From contig NZ_JAMXFA010000004.1 in assembly GCF_025370785.1 (NCBI RefSeq), positions 86,796 through 150,795 of the forward strand: DNA of 64,000 bases, read 5' to 3'. A model generated the notes under the pieces. The model saw only the letters and a list, made by a program, of their open reading frames with translations, did not search any database and was not told the DNA's origin. The stretch comes from Laspinema olomoucense D3b. Lineage in GTDB: Bacteria > Cyanobacteriota > Cyanobacteriia > Cyanobacteriales > Laspinemataceae. Shown in pieces: positions 45,729 to 54,911 of this stretch (its first letter is position 1; each line of letters starts with the position of its first letter). The position numbers were made by a program, and so were the translations under genes.

Positions 45729-48700
45729 ATGGCAGCAGTTGATGAGAAAAGTATGGTTCCTACGGTCCTCGTGGGAGTGGGGGGGACGGGACATGAAGTG
45801 CTCTCCCGTGTCCGACGTCTGGTGGAGGAAACTTACGGAAGTTTAGCGAATTTTCCCTTAATTAGCTTTTTGGTCATTGATACGGATAAAGAATATAAAG
45901 TCAGTAGTTCACTGGCGGCTGGTTCGGGGTTTAAAGACCATGAAAAATACTGGGCCAGTGTCAGTGGGCGGCAGGTACGGGATATGATGTCGAATATGCA
46001 GAATTATCCCTGGATTGAACGCTGGTTTCCCAGGGAATTAGAACGCAATATTAGCGCAATTGAAGCGGGTGCGGGACAAATTCGCGGCTGTGGTCGGTTT
46101 GCGTTTTTCTGCAACTATCATGGAATTCAGAAAGCCTTTGAACGGTCGTGCGATCGCATTAAAGGTCACGAGAATTATATGCTTGATCGCTACGGCATCA
46201 AAGTGGTGACTTCGGGAATTAATGTCTTTGTCATCGGGTCTCTATCCGGGGGAACCGGCAGCGGAATGCTGATTGATATCGGATACTGTATCAATCATTG
46301 GCTGAAAGGACAAGGTAGCCCGATGGTCACGGCGATCGCCCCATTACCTGCCGCATTTGCTACCATTAATGTGGGCGATCGGGTCCTCGCTAATGGATAT
46401 GCCGCTATGATGGAATTGAGCTATTTTTCCGACTATCGCACGGAATATTTAGCCCAATATAGTGCCAGCTTACTCGACGAAGTACGATCCAGTCGTCCCC
46501 CCTTTGATTTCACCTACTTAGTCGGGACAAAAAACGGCGACAGTGAATTTACTTTAGACCAAATTCGGGAATTAATTTCTCAAAATATCTTTCTGGATTT
46601 AACCTCAGATTTTGCTCCCCATAAGCGCTCCATTCGAGATAATATTAAAGGTGCTTGGGCGCAAGCTGACCCGGGAGGACGAGGGTATCCCAAAAACTTT
46701 ATGAGTTTTGGTCTCTCCACCATTGAAATTCCCATTGCCCAAATTAGAACATCCTTATCTAATCGTCTTTCTGCCGACTTTGTAAGCTGGTGGTTAAACG
46801 AAAATGTTATCTTACCGCCCCAAACCTTTGAGTTAGTTCAAAATGACATTCTTAAACGGATGCGCCTCACTGATATGGAGTTACTCACGGATTTAGGTGC
46901 GGCGGGAGATAAATCTTATTTGGCAGAAATTTCCAGTTTTGTCAATAGTATCCGTACTGAAATATCCCGAGATAATCTTCTCCAATGTACCCAACAAGGG
47001 GTAATGGGAGTCGCGGGAACGGAAAAGGGCAAAATCCTACAATTTGGGGAGTTTTTGCATAACAAAGTGGAAGAATACCGGGCAAATCACCTGCGAGAAC
47101 TCAGTCCAGATGAACGATTGCATGGGGATTTCTTGCAAAAAATGTACGATAACCGTAATCGCATTATCCAACAGGGACGCCAAGCCTTAGAAGAGGAATT
47201 TTATCGGATTATTGAAGACCGCAATCGGGGACCAAAGTTTGCTGAAATTTTCCTGGTTAATGTGCGGCAAGTCTTCGACAATGCCGGAGAAAAGTTTCGG
47301 CGAGAAGCGGAGAAAGTTTGGCAACCTAATGAAGAAAACCGCCGCAAACAGTATGAAGATGCCTTGCAAGATATCACCCATTTTAAAGATAAATTTGGCT
47401 TAACCAAACAGGCCAAGATGGAGGAGTATGCAGAAAAGGGATTAGCGGGGTTAGAAGGGAGTTTAATTGCTACCATTCAGCGCAAAACACGGTTTTTGGG
47501 GTTGGATGCGATCGCTCGCTTACAGGAGCATTTAGAGGAGTTAGAGCGCCGATTGGCCCGATGGACTCAGAAGATGCGCCAAACGCGCGATACCTTCGCC
47601 CATGAAGCGGATTCCCAAGCGGATAGTGCGGATGCGTTAACGATTAATGGGATTAAATTATACGATCGCCAAGAACTGAATCAACTCTATCAAGACTTGA
47701 TTGAACAATATGCCAGTTCTACGGAAGGAAATAAGAGTCGCTATCAAACGGGACTGGATGGACTCTGTAGTAATTTATCGAGTCAAGTCCTGGCAGATAG
47801 TAGTCCTCTTTGGAAACAAAACCGGGCAGCCGGGGAAACCATGCGCCTGTTTGATGTGCAACAATTAGCCGAAGTTCAGGAAGAAGATTTCCAAGGGATT
47901 ATTGCCGAAAAAAGTCGCAGTATCATTAATTCCGCACCGAATAGCAGCCGGATTAAGCGGGAACTGGCAGCTTGCGATCGCCTGTTCAAAGTCTTTAATA
48001 ATGATGCTGCAGAAATCCGCAATCAATTGGCGATCGCCTACAGTAAATCCAAACCCGTTATCCTCCTTAATCCCGCTGTCATGACAGGACGAGATGCGGG
48101 ATTTACTCCTGCCACAAATACCAAAGTGGCTGTCGTTGGAGGGCGAACTCCTACTGACCCGGCTGCTATTAAGCTTCTCCCCTTATTAGAGGAACGAGTC
48201 GGCAGTTCCGATGCCGTGACACCCTTAGGAGAAGAAGAACGACATCGGGTCGTCTTTGTGCAAGAAATGGGGGGATTTTCCTTGCGGTGTATTGATGGAA
48301 TGCAGGAATTGCGCCACTCCTATCAAGACTGGAAAGGACAAACCATTGAAGCCAAACGCGCCCAACTAAAAGGAGAAAGTAAAGACCCCCCGATTCCGGT
48401 TCATATCCAAAAAGAACCGCCATTTTGGGATATTTTCCCGGAGAATCCCGCCCTGTATCAATTGGTAGTATTAGGGCGTTCTTTGAATGTTTTACGCATC
48501 GAAGAAAATCGCCAAACGAAAGAGAATCTAGTCCGTTATTCTCGCCCAACCTCCATCGGTACTGAAAATGTTGAAATATCTGCCACTTGGGAAGAAGCGG
48601 TACAAGTGCTAGAAGTGAACCAATGCCGAGGCGATCGCGAGGAAATTCAGCGTCAAGTTACTGCCAAAATCAACGCTGCTGAAACGGCAACCCAAAAGCG

Positions 48701-49007
48701 GGAATTGTATGAACATTTTATGGAGTATTTGGGGGAACGCCAAACGGAACTGGAGAAAGAAGGCGGCAAAGATAGCTTGATTTATAAGCGAGAAGCCAAA
48801 ATCATCCAACAGGCGATTGAAACCCATCAATTGCATCTCGCTGCCGCTGCATCTCCCACCACTCCAGCAAACGCCCCCACCATCGTTGCCACCCCCACCG
48901 ATGCAGCTTTGCAAACCCATGTTTTCTGCACCAAATGCGGCACTAAAAACCCGGCTAATTCTAAGTTTTGTTTTAAGTGCGGCAATCAATTACTGCCTTT
49001 GAGTTAA
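45729..49007 (+). CDS. Tubulin/FtsZ-like GTPase with C-terminal zinc ribbon
   Basis: 1092 residues. The GTPase domain covers ~10-400: the first phosphate loop VLVGVGGTGHEVLSRVRRLV (~14-33), LISFLVIDTDK (~45-54), the GAGQIRGCGRFAF segment (~113-125), the tubulin signature GSLSGGTGSGMLIDIG (GGTGSG at 174-179), and the AANGYAAMMELSYF-like loop with Asn at ~222. These fit the tubulin_2 family (PF13809) of large bacterial tubulin-like proteins. The middle (~420-650) is Glu/Lys/Arg-rich and probably coiled coil. The C-terminus has a zinc ribbon, CTKCGT and CFKCGN (1067-1084). ATG at 45729 with AGGA upstream. The protein may polymerise and scaffold membranes or other partners; polymerisation is not shown. 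It is flanked by two Uma2 genes and followed by a terminator. Confidence 0.88.
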   Translation: MAAVDEKSMVPTVLVGVGGTGHEVLSRVRRLVEETYGSLANFPLISFLVIDTDKEYKVSSSLAAGSGFKDHEKYWASVSGRQVRDMMSNMQNYPWIERWFPRELERNISAIEAGAGQIRGCGRFAFFCNYHGIQKAFERSCDRIKGHENYMLDRYGIKVVTSGINVFVIGSLSGGTGSGMLIDIGYCINHWLKGQGSPMVTAIAPLPAAFATINVGDRVLANGYAAMMELSYFSDYRTEYLAQYSASLLDEVRSSRPPFDFTYLVGTKNGDSEFTLDQIRELISQNIFLDLTSDFAPHKRSIRDNIKGAWAQADPGGRGYPKNFMSFGLSTIEIPIAQIRTSLSNRLSADFVSWWLNENVILPPQTFELVQNDILKRMRLTDMELLTDLGAAGDKSYLAEISSFVNSIRTEISRDNLLQCTQQGVMGVAGTEKGKILQFGEFLHNKVEEYRANHLRELSPDERLHGDFLQKMYDNRNRIIQQGRQALEEEFYRIIEDRNRGPKFAEIFLVNVRQVFDNAGEKFRREAEKVWQPNEENRRKQYEDALQDITHFKDKFGLTKQAKMEEYAEKGLAGLEGSLIATIQRKTRFLGLDAIARLQEHLEELERRLARWTQKMRQTRDTFAHEADSQADSADALTINGIKLYDRQELNQLYQDLIEQYASSTEGNKSRYQTGLDGLCSNLSSQVLADSSPLWKQNRAAGETMRLFDVQQLAEVQEEDFQGIIAEKSRSIINSAPNSSRIKRELAACDRLFKVFNNDAAEIRNQLAIAYSKSKPVILLNPAVMTGRDAGFTPATNTKVAVVGGRTPTDPAAIKLLPLLEERVGSSDAVTPLGEEERHRVVFVQEMGGFSLRCIDGMQELRHSYQDWKGQTIEAKRAQLKGESKDPPIPVHIQKEPPFWDIFPENPALYQLVVLGRSLNVLRIEENRQTKENLVRYSRPTSIGTENVEISATWEEAVQVLEVNQCRGDREEIQRQVTAKINAAETATQKRELYEHFMEYLGERQTELEKEGGKDSLIYKREAKIIQQAIETHQLHLAAAASPTTPANAPTIVATPTDAALQTHVFCTKCGTKNPANSKFCFKCGNQLLPLS

Positions 49008-49038
49008 GGCTTAACAATTGATTCACTTCAAATCATAA

Positions 49039-49062
49039 AAAAGCCCGCAAATGCGGGCTTTT
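49039..49062 (+). terminator. Intrinsic terminator after the tubulin-like gene
   Basis: AAAAGCCCGCA (49039-49049) pairs perfectly with TGCGGGCTTTT (49052-49062), and A and T runs flank the stem on both sides. It lies 30 bases after the stop of the tubulin-like gene and can work on both strands. Confidence 0.85.
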
Positions 49063-49256
49063 ATTGCAGCTAAGGATTCCATAACGTAAAGGCTGATACC
49101 CAATCCGCTTGTTAAAAGTCGTTTTTATCCAATAGCCGGAGGAGGCAGGCTATAGCCCTAACGGGCATTGCTTCGCTAGTGTCCTTGTTTACCCACCATG
49201 CATGGGTGTGGGTTTTTATAGGTCTTTGAAAACCGGATTCCGTATGAATTCCAATT

Positions 49257-49457
49257 TTACATAACTTGCCATTGCTGGCGCAGTAAGGAAACAAAGGTAT
49301 TGTATCCTTGAGAATTTCCCGGTGAATCAGGAATAAAATATTGGGGAAATTCTTTGTAGCAGCGCCATTGTTCATGGGGTTTCATCCGCAGATACAAGAC
49401 TCGACCCATTGTACCATCAGGTTTCCATGTCATTTGGCCTCGGTTAGGTAGGGACAT
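49257..49457 (-). CDS. Small hypothetical protein
   Basis: 66 residues from ATG 49457 (MSLPNRGQMTWKPDGTMG...), with GGAGAAAATT just upstream: a good Shine-Dalgarno at the right spacing. The sequence is rich in Arg, Gln, Pro and aromatic residues (KPHEQWRCYKEFPQYFIPDS) and ends VSLLRQQWQVM. It has no membrane segment and no motif that I recognise. The composition looks like a folded protein rather than a random frame. It lies alone between the tubulin-like gene and the second Uma2 gene. Confidence 0.6.
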   Translation of the reverse strand: MSLPNRGQMTWKPDGTMGRVLYLRMKPHEQWRCYKEFPQYFIPDSPGNSQGYNTFVSLLRQQWQVM

Positions 49458-49690
49458 AATTTTCTCCATTTCTATTGAAAAATCGAGATTTATGGGGGTC
49501 TATTATGGCAAGTTTTAGTAAGTGAGTTGTTACTATCACTACCATTTTCATCCTAAAAATAGAATATTTTTTTCGACTAGGGCAGCAATAGGAATGTTCC
49601 CCCTTTTAACCGATCGCCCGTTTCCATCGATCCTTAAGCAAGACAACGGGTGTACAATACCTGTAGACCTATTGTTTTTGGAATGTGATA

Positions 49691-50269
49691 ATGATTCCTA
49701 CGGCTAAACGGTTTACGATTCAGGAATATCACCGCCTCACAGAATTGGGCTTTTTCCAGGAGGGCGATCGCGTTGAACTGATTCAAGGAGAAATGATTCA
49801 GATGGCAGCTAAAGGGACCGCCCATACCACGGTTACGAAACGGTTACTCAGAGCATTAGGGCAACGGCTGGGAGATCGCGCTACTATGCAAATTCAAGAT
49901 CCTCTATTTCTCCCACCCAATAGTGAACCCGAACCGGATATTGCGCTGGTAAAAAATCGTGCAGATGACTATTTATCGGGACATCCCACCCCAGAGGATG
50001 TCATCCTGGTGATTGAAATTGCCGATTCTTCTTTGCGTTACGATCGCGAGGTGAAATTGCCGCTATATGCTAAAGCGGGAATTACTGATTATTGGATTTT
50101 TAATTTAGTGAACAATACCCTGGAATGCTACAGCGAACCCTATCAAGATAATCGGGAAACTTGCGGCTATCGTCAGCGTCGGATTGTTTTACCCGATGAA
50201 AGGGTTTCTTTGCCAGGGTTTTCCGATTTATTATTGGATTTGGCTGAAATATTTCCCCATCAAAGTTAG
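49691..50269 (+). CDS. Uma2-family (DUF820) protein
   Basis: 192 residues from ATG 49691. It has the whole Uma2 layout: FTIQEYHRLTELGFFQEGDR, RVELIQGEMIQMA, EPEPDIALVK (PD), VILVIEIADSSLRYDREVKL (Glu, Asp, Lys of the PD-(D/E)xK core) and LYAKAGITDYWIFNL. It is shorter than the Uma2 protein at 44873 and lacks the coiled-coil tail, so the two are separate lineages rather than recent duplicates. DNA cleavage by this family is predicted, mostly untested. Confidence 0.9.
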   Translation: MIPTAKRFTIQEYHRLTELGFFQEGDRVELIQGEMIQMAAKGTAHTTVTKRLLRALGQRLGDRATMQIQDPLFLPPNSEPEPDIALVKNRADDYLSGHPTPEDVILVIEIADSSLRYDREVKLPLYAKAGITDYWIFNLVNNTLECYSEPYQDNRETCGYRQRRIVLPDERVSLPGFSDLLLDLAEIFPHQS

Positions 50270-50387
50270 TTTAGGTAAGGGGTTTGATAGACTTTGGGGA
50301 TGATTCCCTAATAAAGACCCCCCAGTCCCCCTGGGGAAGAGAGGGACTTGAGTAAGGGACTTATTTTGATGATTTTACCCAGCTATT

Positions 50388-51905
50388 TTATGCGGATAGG
50401 CGGTGGTAAATTTCCGTTAATCGTTTGAGGCGACTGCGAAGTTCCGGAGATAAATCTTCCGGTTTGTAACGCCAGGACCAATTCCCTTCGGATTTACCTG
50501 GCGCATTCATGCGCGCTTCGTTGCCTAATCCTAACACATCTTGAAGTTGAGCAATAGATTGATTAGCAATCGTACTCCATCCTAAGCGAATTAACTCCCA
50601 ATGAATTTCTTTTTCTGCCGATTGCGGTTTATCTAAATACCGCCAGAGTTTTTCTTTCGCTTCTGCTGGCAAGTTTTGATACCATCCCACGGTGGTATCA
50701 TTGTCATGAGTTCCTGGATAAACGACAAAATTTTGATTTTTGTAGTTATGAGGCAGAAAATGCAGTTCTGGATGAGCCTCAAAGGCAAATTGTAAAATTT
50801 TCATGCCTGGAAAATCGAAATGCTCCCGCAGTGCATCAACTTCTGGGGTAATCAGTCCCAAATCCTCGGCAATGATGGGCAATTTGCCTAATTTTTGACC
50901 AATGACTTCAAAAAATTCTATTCCGGGTCCTTTCAACCATTGTCCATTTTTGGCGGTTTTTTCTCCTTTGGGAACAGCCCAAAATGCCTCAAATCCCCGA
51001 AAATGGTCAATTCGCAATAAGTCTACGGCGTCAAATGTGGTTCTAAACCGCTCAACCCACCACTCAAATTCAGTCTCTTTTAATTTCTCCCAATTATAAA
51101 CGGGATTTCCCCAAAGCTGCCCAGTTTCGGGGGCAAAATAATCGGGGGGAACTCCTGCCATTAGGGAGGTTTCTCCGGTATTTTTTTCTACATAAAACAA
51201 TTCAGAATTAGCCCAAACATCGGCGCTGTCATGGGCCACATAAATTGGAATATCGCCGACAATTTGAACTTTTTTCTGGTTGGCATACTCTTTTAAGGCT
51301 TTCCATTGATTGTCAAATTCAAACTGTAAGAATTTATAAAAACTAACGCGATCGCTGAGTTCTTGTCGGACTATTTCTAATGCTTCGGGTTGGTGTTTTC
51401 GCACTTCTATGGGTTCCCAGGAGTTCCAACCGGCGCTGTGATGTTTCTCTTTGAGGGCCATGAATAAGGCATAATCCTCAATCCAATAGGCGGTGCGATC
51501 GCAAAAGTCTTGGAGTTGCTGATGCTGTTCAGCCGTGGCATGGGTTTGAAAATTCTGATAAGCGGTTTCTAGCCACTTCATCTTAACCGGAATGACTTTC
51601 TCAAAATCTACATAATCCTGGGGAAAGTCCGGAGTTTGGGCTAAATCTTCCTCGGAAATCCACCCTTTTTTTTGCAGATGTTCTGGACAAATCAACATCG
51701 GATTTCCGGCAAAAGCGGAATAGGACATATAGGGGGAATTGCCATATCCCGTTGGGCTCAAGGGTAAGATTTGCCAGAGTTTTTGTCCGCTTTCCACCAG
51801 AAAATCAATAAATTGATAGGCTTCCGGACCAAAGTCTCCGATACCAAATCGACTGGGAAAAGAGGTGGGATGCAGTAAAATACCGCTGCTTCTAGGAAAA
51901 GACAT
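50388..51905 (-). CDS. malQ: 4-alpha-glucanotransferase (disproportionating enzyme)
   Basis: A 505-residue GH77 enzyme that transfers maltosyl and longer segments between alpha-1,4-glucans in glycogen and maltose metabolism. Signatures: HPTSFPSRFGIGDFGPEA and QLLPLSPTGYGNSPY-like start (here QILPLSPTGYGNSPYMSYSA), VDLLRIDHFRGFEAFW with the nucleophile Asp, PIIAEDLGLITPEVDALRE with the acid/base Glu, and YPGTHDNDTTVGWY with the stabilising Asp. Full length. ATG at 51905. Confidence 0.97.
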   Translation of the reverse strand: MSFPRSSGILLHPTSFPSRFGIGDFGPEAYQFIDFLVESGQKLWQILPLSPTGYGNSPYMSYSAFAGNPMLICPEHLQKKGWISEEDLAQTPDFPQDYVDFEKVIPVKMKWLETAYQNFQTHATAEQHQQLQDFCDRTAYWIEDYALFMALKEKHHSAGWNSWEPIEVRKHQPEALEIVRQELSDRVSFYKFLQFEFDNQWKALKEYANQKKVQIVGDIPIYVAHDSADVWANSELFYVEKNTGETSLMAGVPPDYFAPETGQLWGNPVYNWEKLKETEFEWWVERFRTTFDAVDLLRIDHFRGFEAFWAVPKGEKTAKNGQWLKGPGIEFFEVIGQKLGKLPIIAEDLGLITPEVDALREHFDFPGMKILQFAFEAHPELHFLPHNYKNQNFVVYPGTHDNDTTVGWYQNLPAEAKEKLWRYLDKPQSAEKEIHWELIRLGWSTIANQSIAQLQDVLGLGNEARMNAPGKSEGNWSWRYKPEDLSPELRSRLKRLTEIYHRLSA

Positions 51906-52249
51906 GATTATACCAAAATCTAGGTTTAAAGGTGTGTTTTTAGAAGAGGTAAACCCTATAAAAATAGTGCGGTTTATAGAGTTTAGAGAATTAGATTCCG
52001 AAAAGGATACTCTATAAACTCTAACGGATTTTGAGGCAGGGGGATCTACCTCGGGGATGATTTCAAATCCGTGGGAATAAAAAACGACTCGGAGGGAAGA
52101 GTTTGGATAGGGGGCGATCGCCTGAATCGGGTCCGGAAATTTGAGTCAATTATATCGGTAGATAGAGACGCCTTGGGGGGAAGCTGCGCTAAGATGAATA
52201 CAAACTGGATTGAGCCGATTTGTCGAGCCTAATCATCGGAGAAATACTC
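51906..52249. other. Intergenic region between malQ and the ADC-like gene
   Basis: About 345 bases between divergent genes, with a 22-bp direct-repeat-like echo (CTATAAA...TTTAGAG around 51955-52020). Both promoters should lie here; I see no other feature. Confidence 0.45.
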
Positions 52250-52912
52250 ATGCCTTACCCCTGTGCACCTTGGACACTTAAAGGCCGTGCCGTGCAAACT
52301 CTCCATCCAATTGATAGCAGTCGAGTGCGATCGCTCGTTCCCTCAGATTTGGCGATCGTGGAGGTCTTCCCGGGAAAAACTTTGGGAGGAGTTTATTGTG
52401 CTAAATATGGAGCAGGGTCGAGTTTATTATATAATGAATTAATTGTGGTTTCTGCATTAGTTCGTTCCGGAATGCAGTTCGGAGCATGGATTTCTCATAT
52501 TTATGTGGATCATCCCGATTCCGTGGCTGGGGGTCGAGAAATTTGGGGACTGCCGAAAGAATTAGCTGACTTTACCTGGGAAAAAGATGAGGACGATCGC
52601 GTGATGGTCCGACAAGGCGATCGCCTTTTGTGCAGTCTTCATTTTAGTCTAAAAACCTTCCGATTTCCCATTCCATTTGCCTTCCCCAGCTTTAGCACCC
52701 TGGGTTCTAATTTACTGTTGTTTCCCGGTGAATTCACCTCAGCGATCGGTTTAGTTAAAAGTAGATTAGTAGTCCCCCCGGAAAGTCCGTTTGCCCTGTT
52801 GAACTTAACCCAACCTTATCTAACCTTTTCTTGTGAAGACTTAAAATTGGTTGCTGGTGCGCCAAAAGTGGTCAAAGAAAGAGCAACTGCCACCCCCTAT
52901 GCTCCCGCCTAG
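52250..52912 (+). CDS. Acetoacetate decarboxylase-like protein
   Basis: 220 residues from ATG 52250, with GGAGAA upstream. The fold is that of the ADC superfamily: AIVEVFPGKTLGGVYCAKYG, YNELIVVSALVRSG, SHIYVDHPDSVAGGREIWGL and then PKELADFTW, where the Lys after GLP matches the Schiff-base lysine of acetoacetate decarboxylase. Related cyanobacterial proteins are widespread and may act on other beta-keto or hydroxyacids, so the substrate is not assigned. A perfect palindrome follows the stop. Confidence 0.8.
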   Translation: MPYPCAPWTLKGRAVQTLHPIDSSRVRSLVPSDLAIVEVFPGKTLGGVYCAKYGAGSSLLYNELIVVSALVRSGMQFGAWISHIYVDHPDSVAGGREIWGLPKELADFTWEKDEDDRVMVRQGDRLLCSLHFSLKTFRFPIPFAFPSFSTLGSNLLLFPGEFTSAIGLVKSRLVVPPESPFALLNLTQPYLTFSCEDLKLVAGAPKVVKERATATPYAPA

Positions 52913-52914
52913 CT

Positions 52915-52947
52915 TTCAACGTCACGACTGGCTGTCGTGACGTTGAA
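52915..52947 (+). repeat. Perfect 14-bp palindrome, dispersed
   Basis: TTCAACGTCACGAC (52915-52928) is perfectly inverted at 52934-52947, with loop TGGCT. It directly follows the ADC-like gene's stop, where it can end transcription. The same 14-base arm occurs at 18250-18263. Confidence 0.85.
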
Positions 52948-53051
52948 CATTAGAGAACGACTTAAGTCGGGACCGTGAACAAGAGAATGAAATTTTTATC
53001 CCTGTTTTTAGTAACCACCTCAGTCATTTCTTAGCTTTTTATTCCCCCAAA

Positions 53052-54650
53052 TTACTTCGCAATCCACTTTTCAATCATTCCCACGGGTACATGAAGGCTA
53101 GGATGGTCGAATACTGCTCGTACTGCCTCCGTCCCTCCAAGTTCCTTCAATTTTTGTAACTGGTTTTTCAGGTTAGAATTGAAATTAATATATTGCTCGA
53201 TCGCCTGTTCGGCGACTGCTGAAGAAGGATTTCCCTGGGAAAGGGTTTCCAAAAATGCCTGCACTTCAGCATACAAAGCATTCATCGGAGTAACAGCTTC
53301 TTGTCCTGTCATCGTCTTCGTCCCGGGAAGCTTTTGTGCGGCGGGTGCTGCTGTGGAGAGAATGTGCGTATCAGGCAACTTAGGAGGAGTAGAGAAAGTA
53401 ACCTCTTGCAGATCTGTTCTGTCACCAGACCCGAAATTTCGCACAACTCCCGCCACATCTACCCCGGTACTCGCCCGCAACTGTTCCAAAAATGACGCCA
53501 TTTTCCCGGCAGTATTGCCATTGGTGGTATCGATAGAAGTCAGATTTTGAATTCTCACATCCGGTACCGTAGAAACCATTGTTTTGAGTAGAGGTTCTAG
53601 TTTTTGCAACAGGAAAATCTCGCGCGCTGAGGGTCCGGCAGCTTTCCAGGATTCGGCAAGACGTTTTGTCCCCATTGCCTGCGCTTTCCCATCTTCAATG
53701 ATGGCTGATGCCTTCCCTTTTGCTTCCGCGATCGCCCGCTTACATTGTGCCTCAGCCGGTGCCACCACATCCGCTTGTAATTGTTGTTCCACTTGCTTAA
53801 TTCGCTCGGTTTGCACCGCCACATCAGCCTGAGTCCGCGCCACTTCTGAGCCAATCTCCGCTTCAGCTTCAGCCACTAAGGCAGCGCGCATTGTCTTCGC
53901 ATCTTGAATGCGCCGATTTGCTTCAGCGCGAGTCATTTCAACTTGACTGGCAATTCGCTTAATCGAGGTACTTTGATCATTTTCCGCAGTGCGAATCACA
54001 GACTGAGCTTTGGCTTTAGCTTCGGCAATTCGAGCATCCCGGACCAGTTCTGCTCGCTGTTTTCGCCCGATGGAATCCAAGTATCGCACATCATCGGAGA
54101 TATTTTGGATTTGCAGGTTATCTAACACTAAGCCTAACTTTTCTAAATCGTCCTCGGCTTCCTCCAGCAAACTTTTAGCAAAGGCGATTTTATCTTCATT
54201 AATCTGTTCCGGAGTTAAGGAAGCCAAAACCCCGCGCAAATTTCCCTCTAGGGTTTCTTGGGCGATTTTTTCGATTTCTTTGCGGGTTTTCCCGAGTAAG
54301 CGCTCGATCGCATTATGTATCGTCGGTTCAGTTCCGGCAATTTTAATATTTGCCACCCCTTCTACTTTGAGGGGAATCCCCCCTTTAGAGTAAGCATTAG
54401 TCACCCGCAGTTCGATAATCATGTTAGTGAGATCCATGCGGTAGGCGCGTTCTAGCAAGGGGAGACGAATGCTACTCCCCCCTTTCACCAAACGGTATCC
54501 CGCTATACGATTATCATCCAGGGGACGCGCACTCCCGGCAAAAATTAGCACTTCACTGGGTTGACAGATGTAATACAGATTGTTGATTACCAGTGCACCT
54601 GCGCCACCGGCAGCACCTAAAATCGCTAGTAATCCTAGAATAACTTCCAT
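53052..54650 (-). CDS. Flotillin-like SPFH protein
   Basis: 532 residues. A membrane anchor at ~5-30 (GLLAILGAAGGAGALVINNLY), then an SPFH domain (~32-190) with RLPLLERAYRMDLTNMIIEL and LRGVLASLTPEQINEDKIAF. A long Ala/Glu/Arg coiled coil (~190-350) and a flotillin-type C-terminus with AREIFLLQKLEPLLKTMVS follow. Flotillins assemble into oligomeric membrane domains. GGAG lies six bases before ATG 54650. Its only upstream neighbours on this strand are the second flotillin-like gene and the YqiJ-like gene. Paralogous to the 54911-56344 protein. Confidence 0.9.
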   Translation of the reverse strand: MEVILGLLAILGAAGGAGALVINNLYYICQPSEVLIFAGSARPLDDNRIAGYRLVKGGSSIRLPLLERAYRMDLTNMIIELRVTNAYSKGGIPLKVEGVANIKIAGTEPTIHNAIERLLGKTRKEIEKIAQETLEGNLRGVLASLTPEQINEDKIAFAKSLLEEAEDDLEKLGLVLDNLQIQNISDDVRYLDSIGRKQRAELVRDARIAEAKAKAQSVIRTAENDQSTSIKRIASQVEMTRAEANRRIQDAKTMRAALVAEAEAEIGSEVARTQADVAVQTERIKQVEQQLQADVVAPAEAQCKRAIAEAKGKASAIIEDGKAQAMGTKRLAESWKAAGPSAREIFLLQKLEPLLKTMVSTVPDVRIQNLTSIDTTNGNTAGKMASFLEQLRASTGVDVAGVVRNFGSGDRTDLQEVTFSTPPKLPDTHILSTAAPAAQKLPGTKTMTGQEAVTPMNALYAEVQAFLETLSQGNPSSAVAEQAIEQYINFNSNLKNQLQKLKELGGTEAVRAVFDHPSLHVPVGMIEKWIAK

Positions 54651-54662
54651 TTGGGTCTCCTA

Positions 54663-54911
54663 ATTGGTTGTTGGTTGTTGGTCCTTGGTCATTTGTCATT
54701 TGTCATTTGTCATTTGTGGTTTGTCATTTGTCGTTTGTTTGGGGGAGGGGAGGGGACCGGAAGTGTATTCTCCCCATCTTCCCCATCTCCCCCATCTTCC
54801 CTATCCTCCCCATCTTCCCCATCTCCCCCATCTCCCCCATCTCCCCCATCTTCCCCATCTTCCCCATCTCCCCCATCTTCCCCATCTCCCCCATCTTCCC
54901 CATCTCCCTTC
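54663..54911. repeat. Short tandem repeats: TTGGTTG/CATTTGT heptamers and CCCATCTTC nonamers
   Basis: 54663-54740 holds heptamer repeats (CATTTGT-, GGTTGTT- and TCATTTG-type). 54775-54911 is a pyrimidine run of nine-base units alternating CCCATCTTC and CCCATCTCC, at least a dozen. The region lies between the two flotillin genes and is not coding, although open frames are seen on the plus strand. Related units are at 30883-30929 and 18208-18310. Confidence 0.93.

Noticed and set aside
49180-49220. Palindrome CCATGCATGG followed by a T-run
   Set aside because: The stem is imperfect and no gene ends next to it on the matching strand; not listed as a terminator.
49112-49375. Minus-strand frame of 87 codons overlapping the small gene at 49257
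   Set aside because: It overlaps a better-supported frame, starts without a ribosome binding site and contains a repeated-palindrome region.
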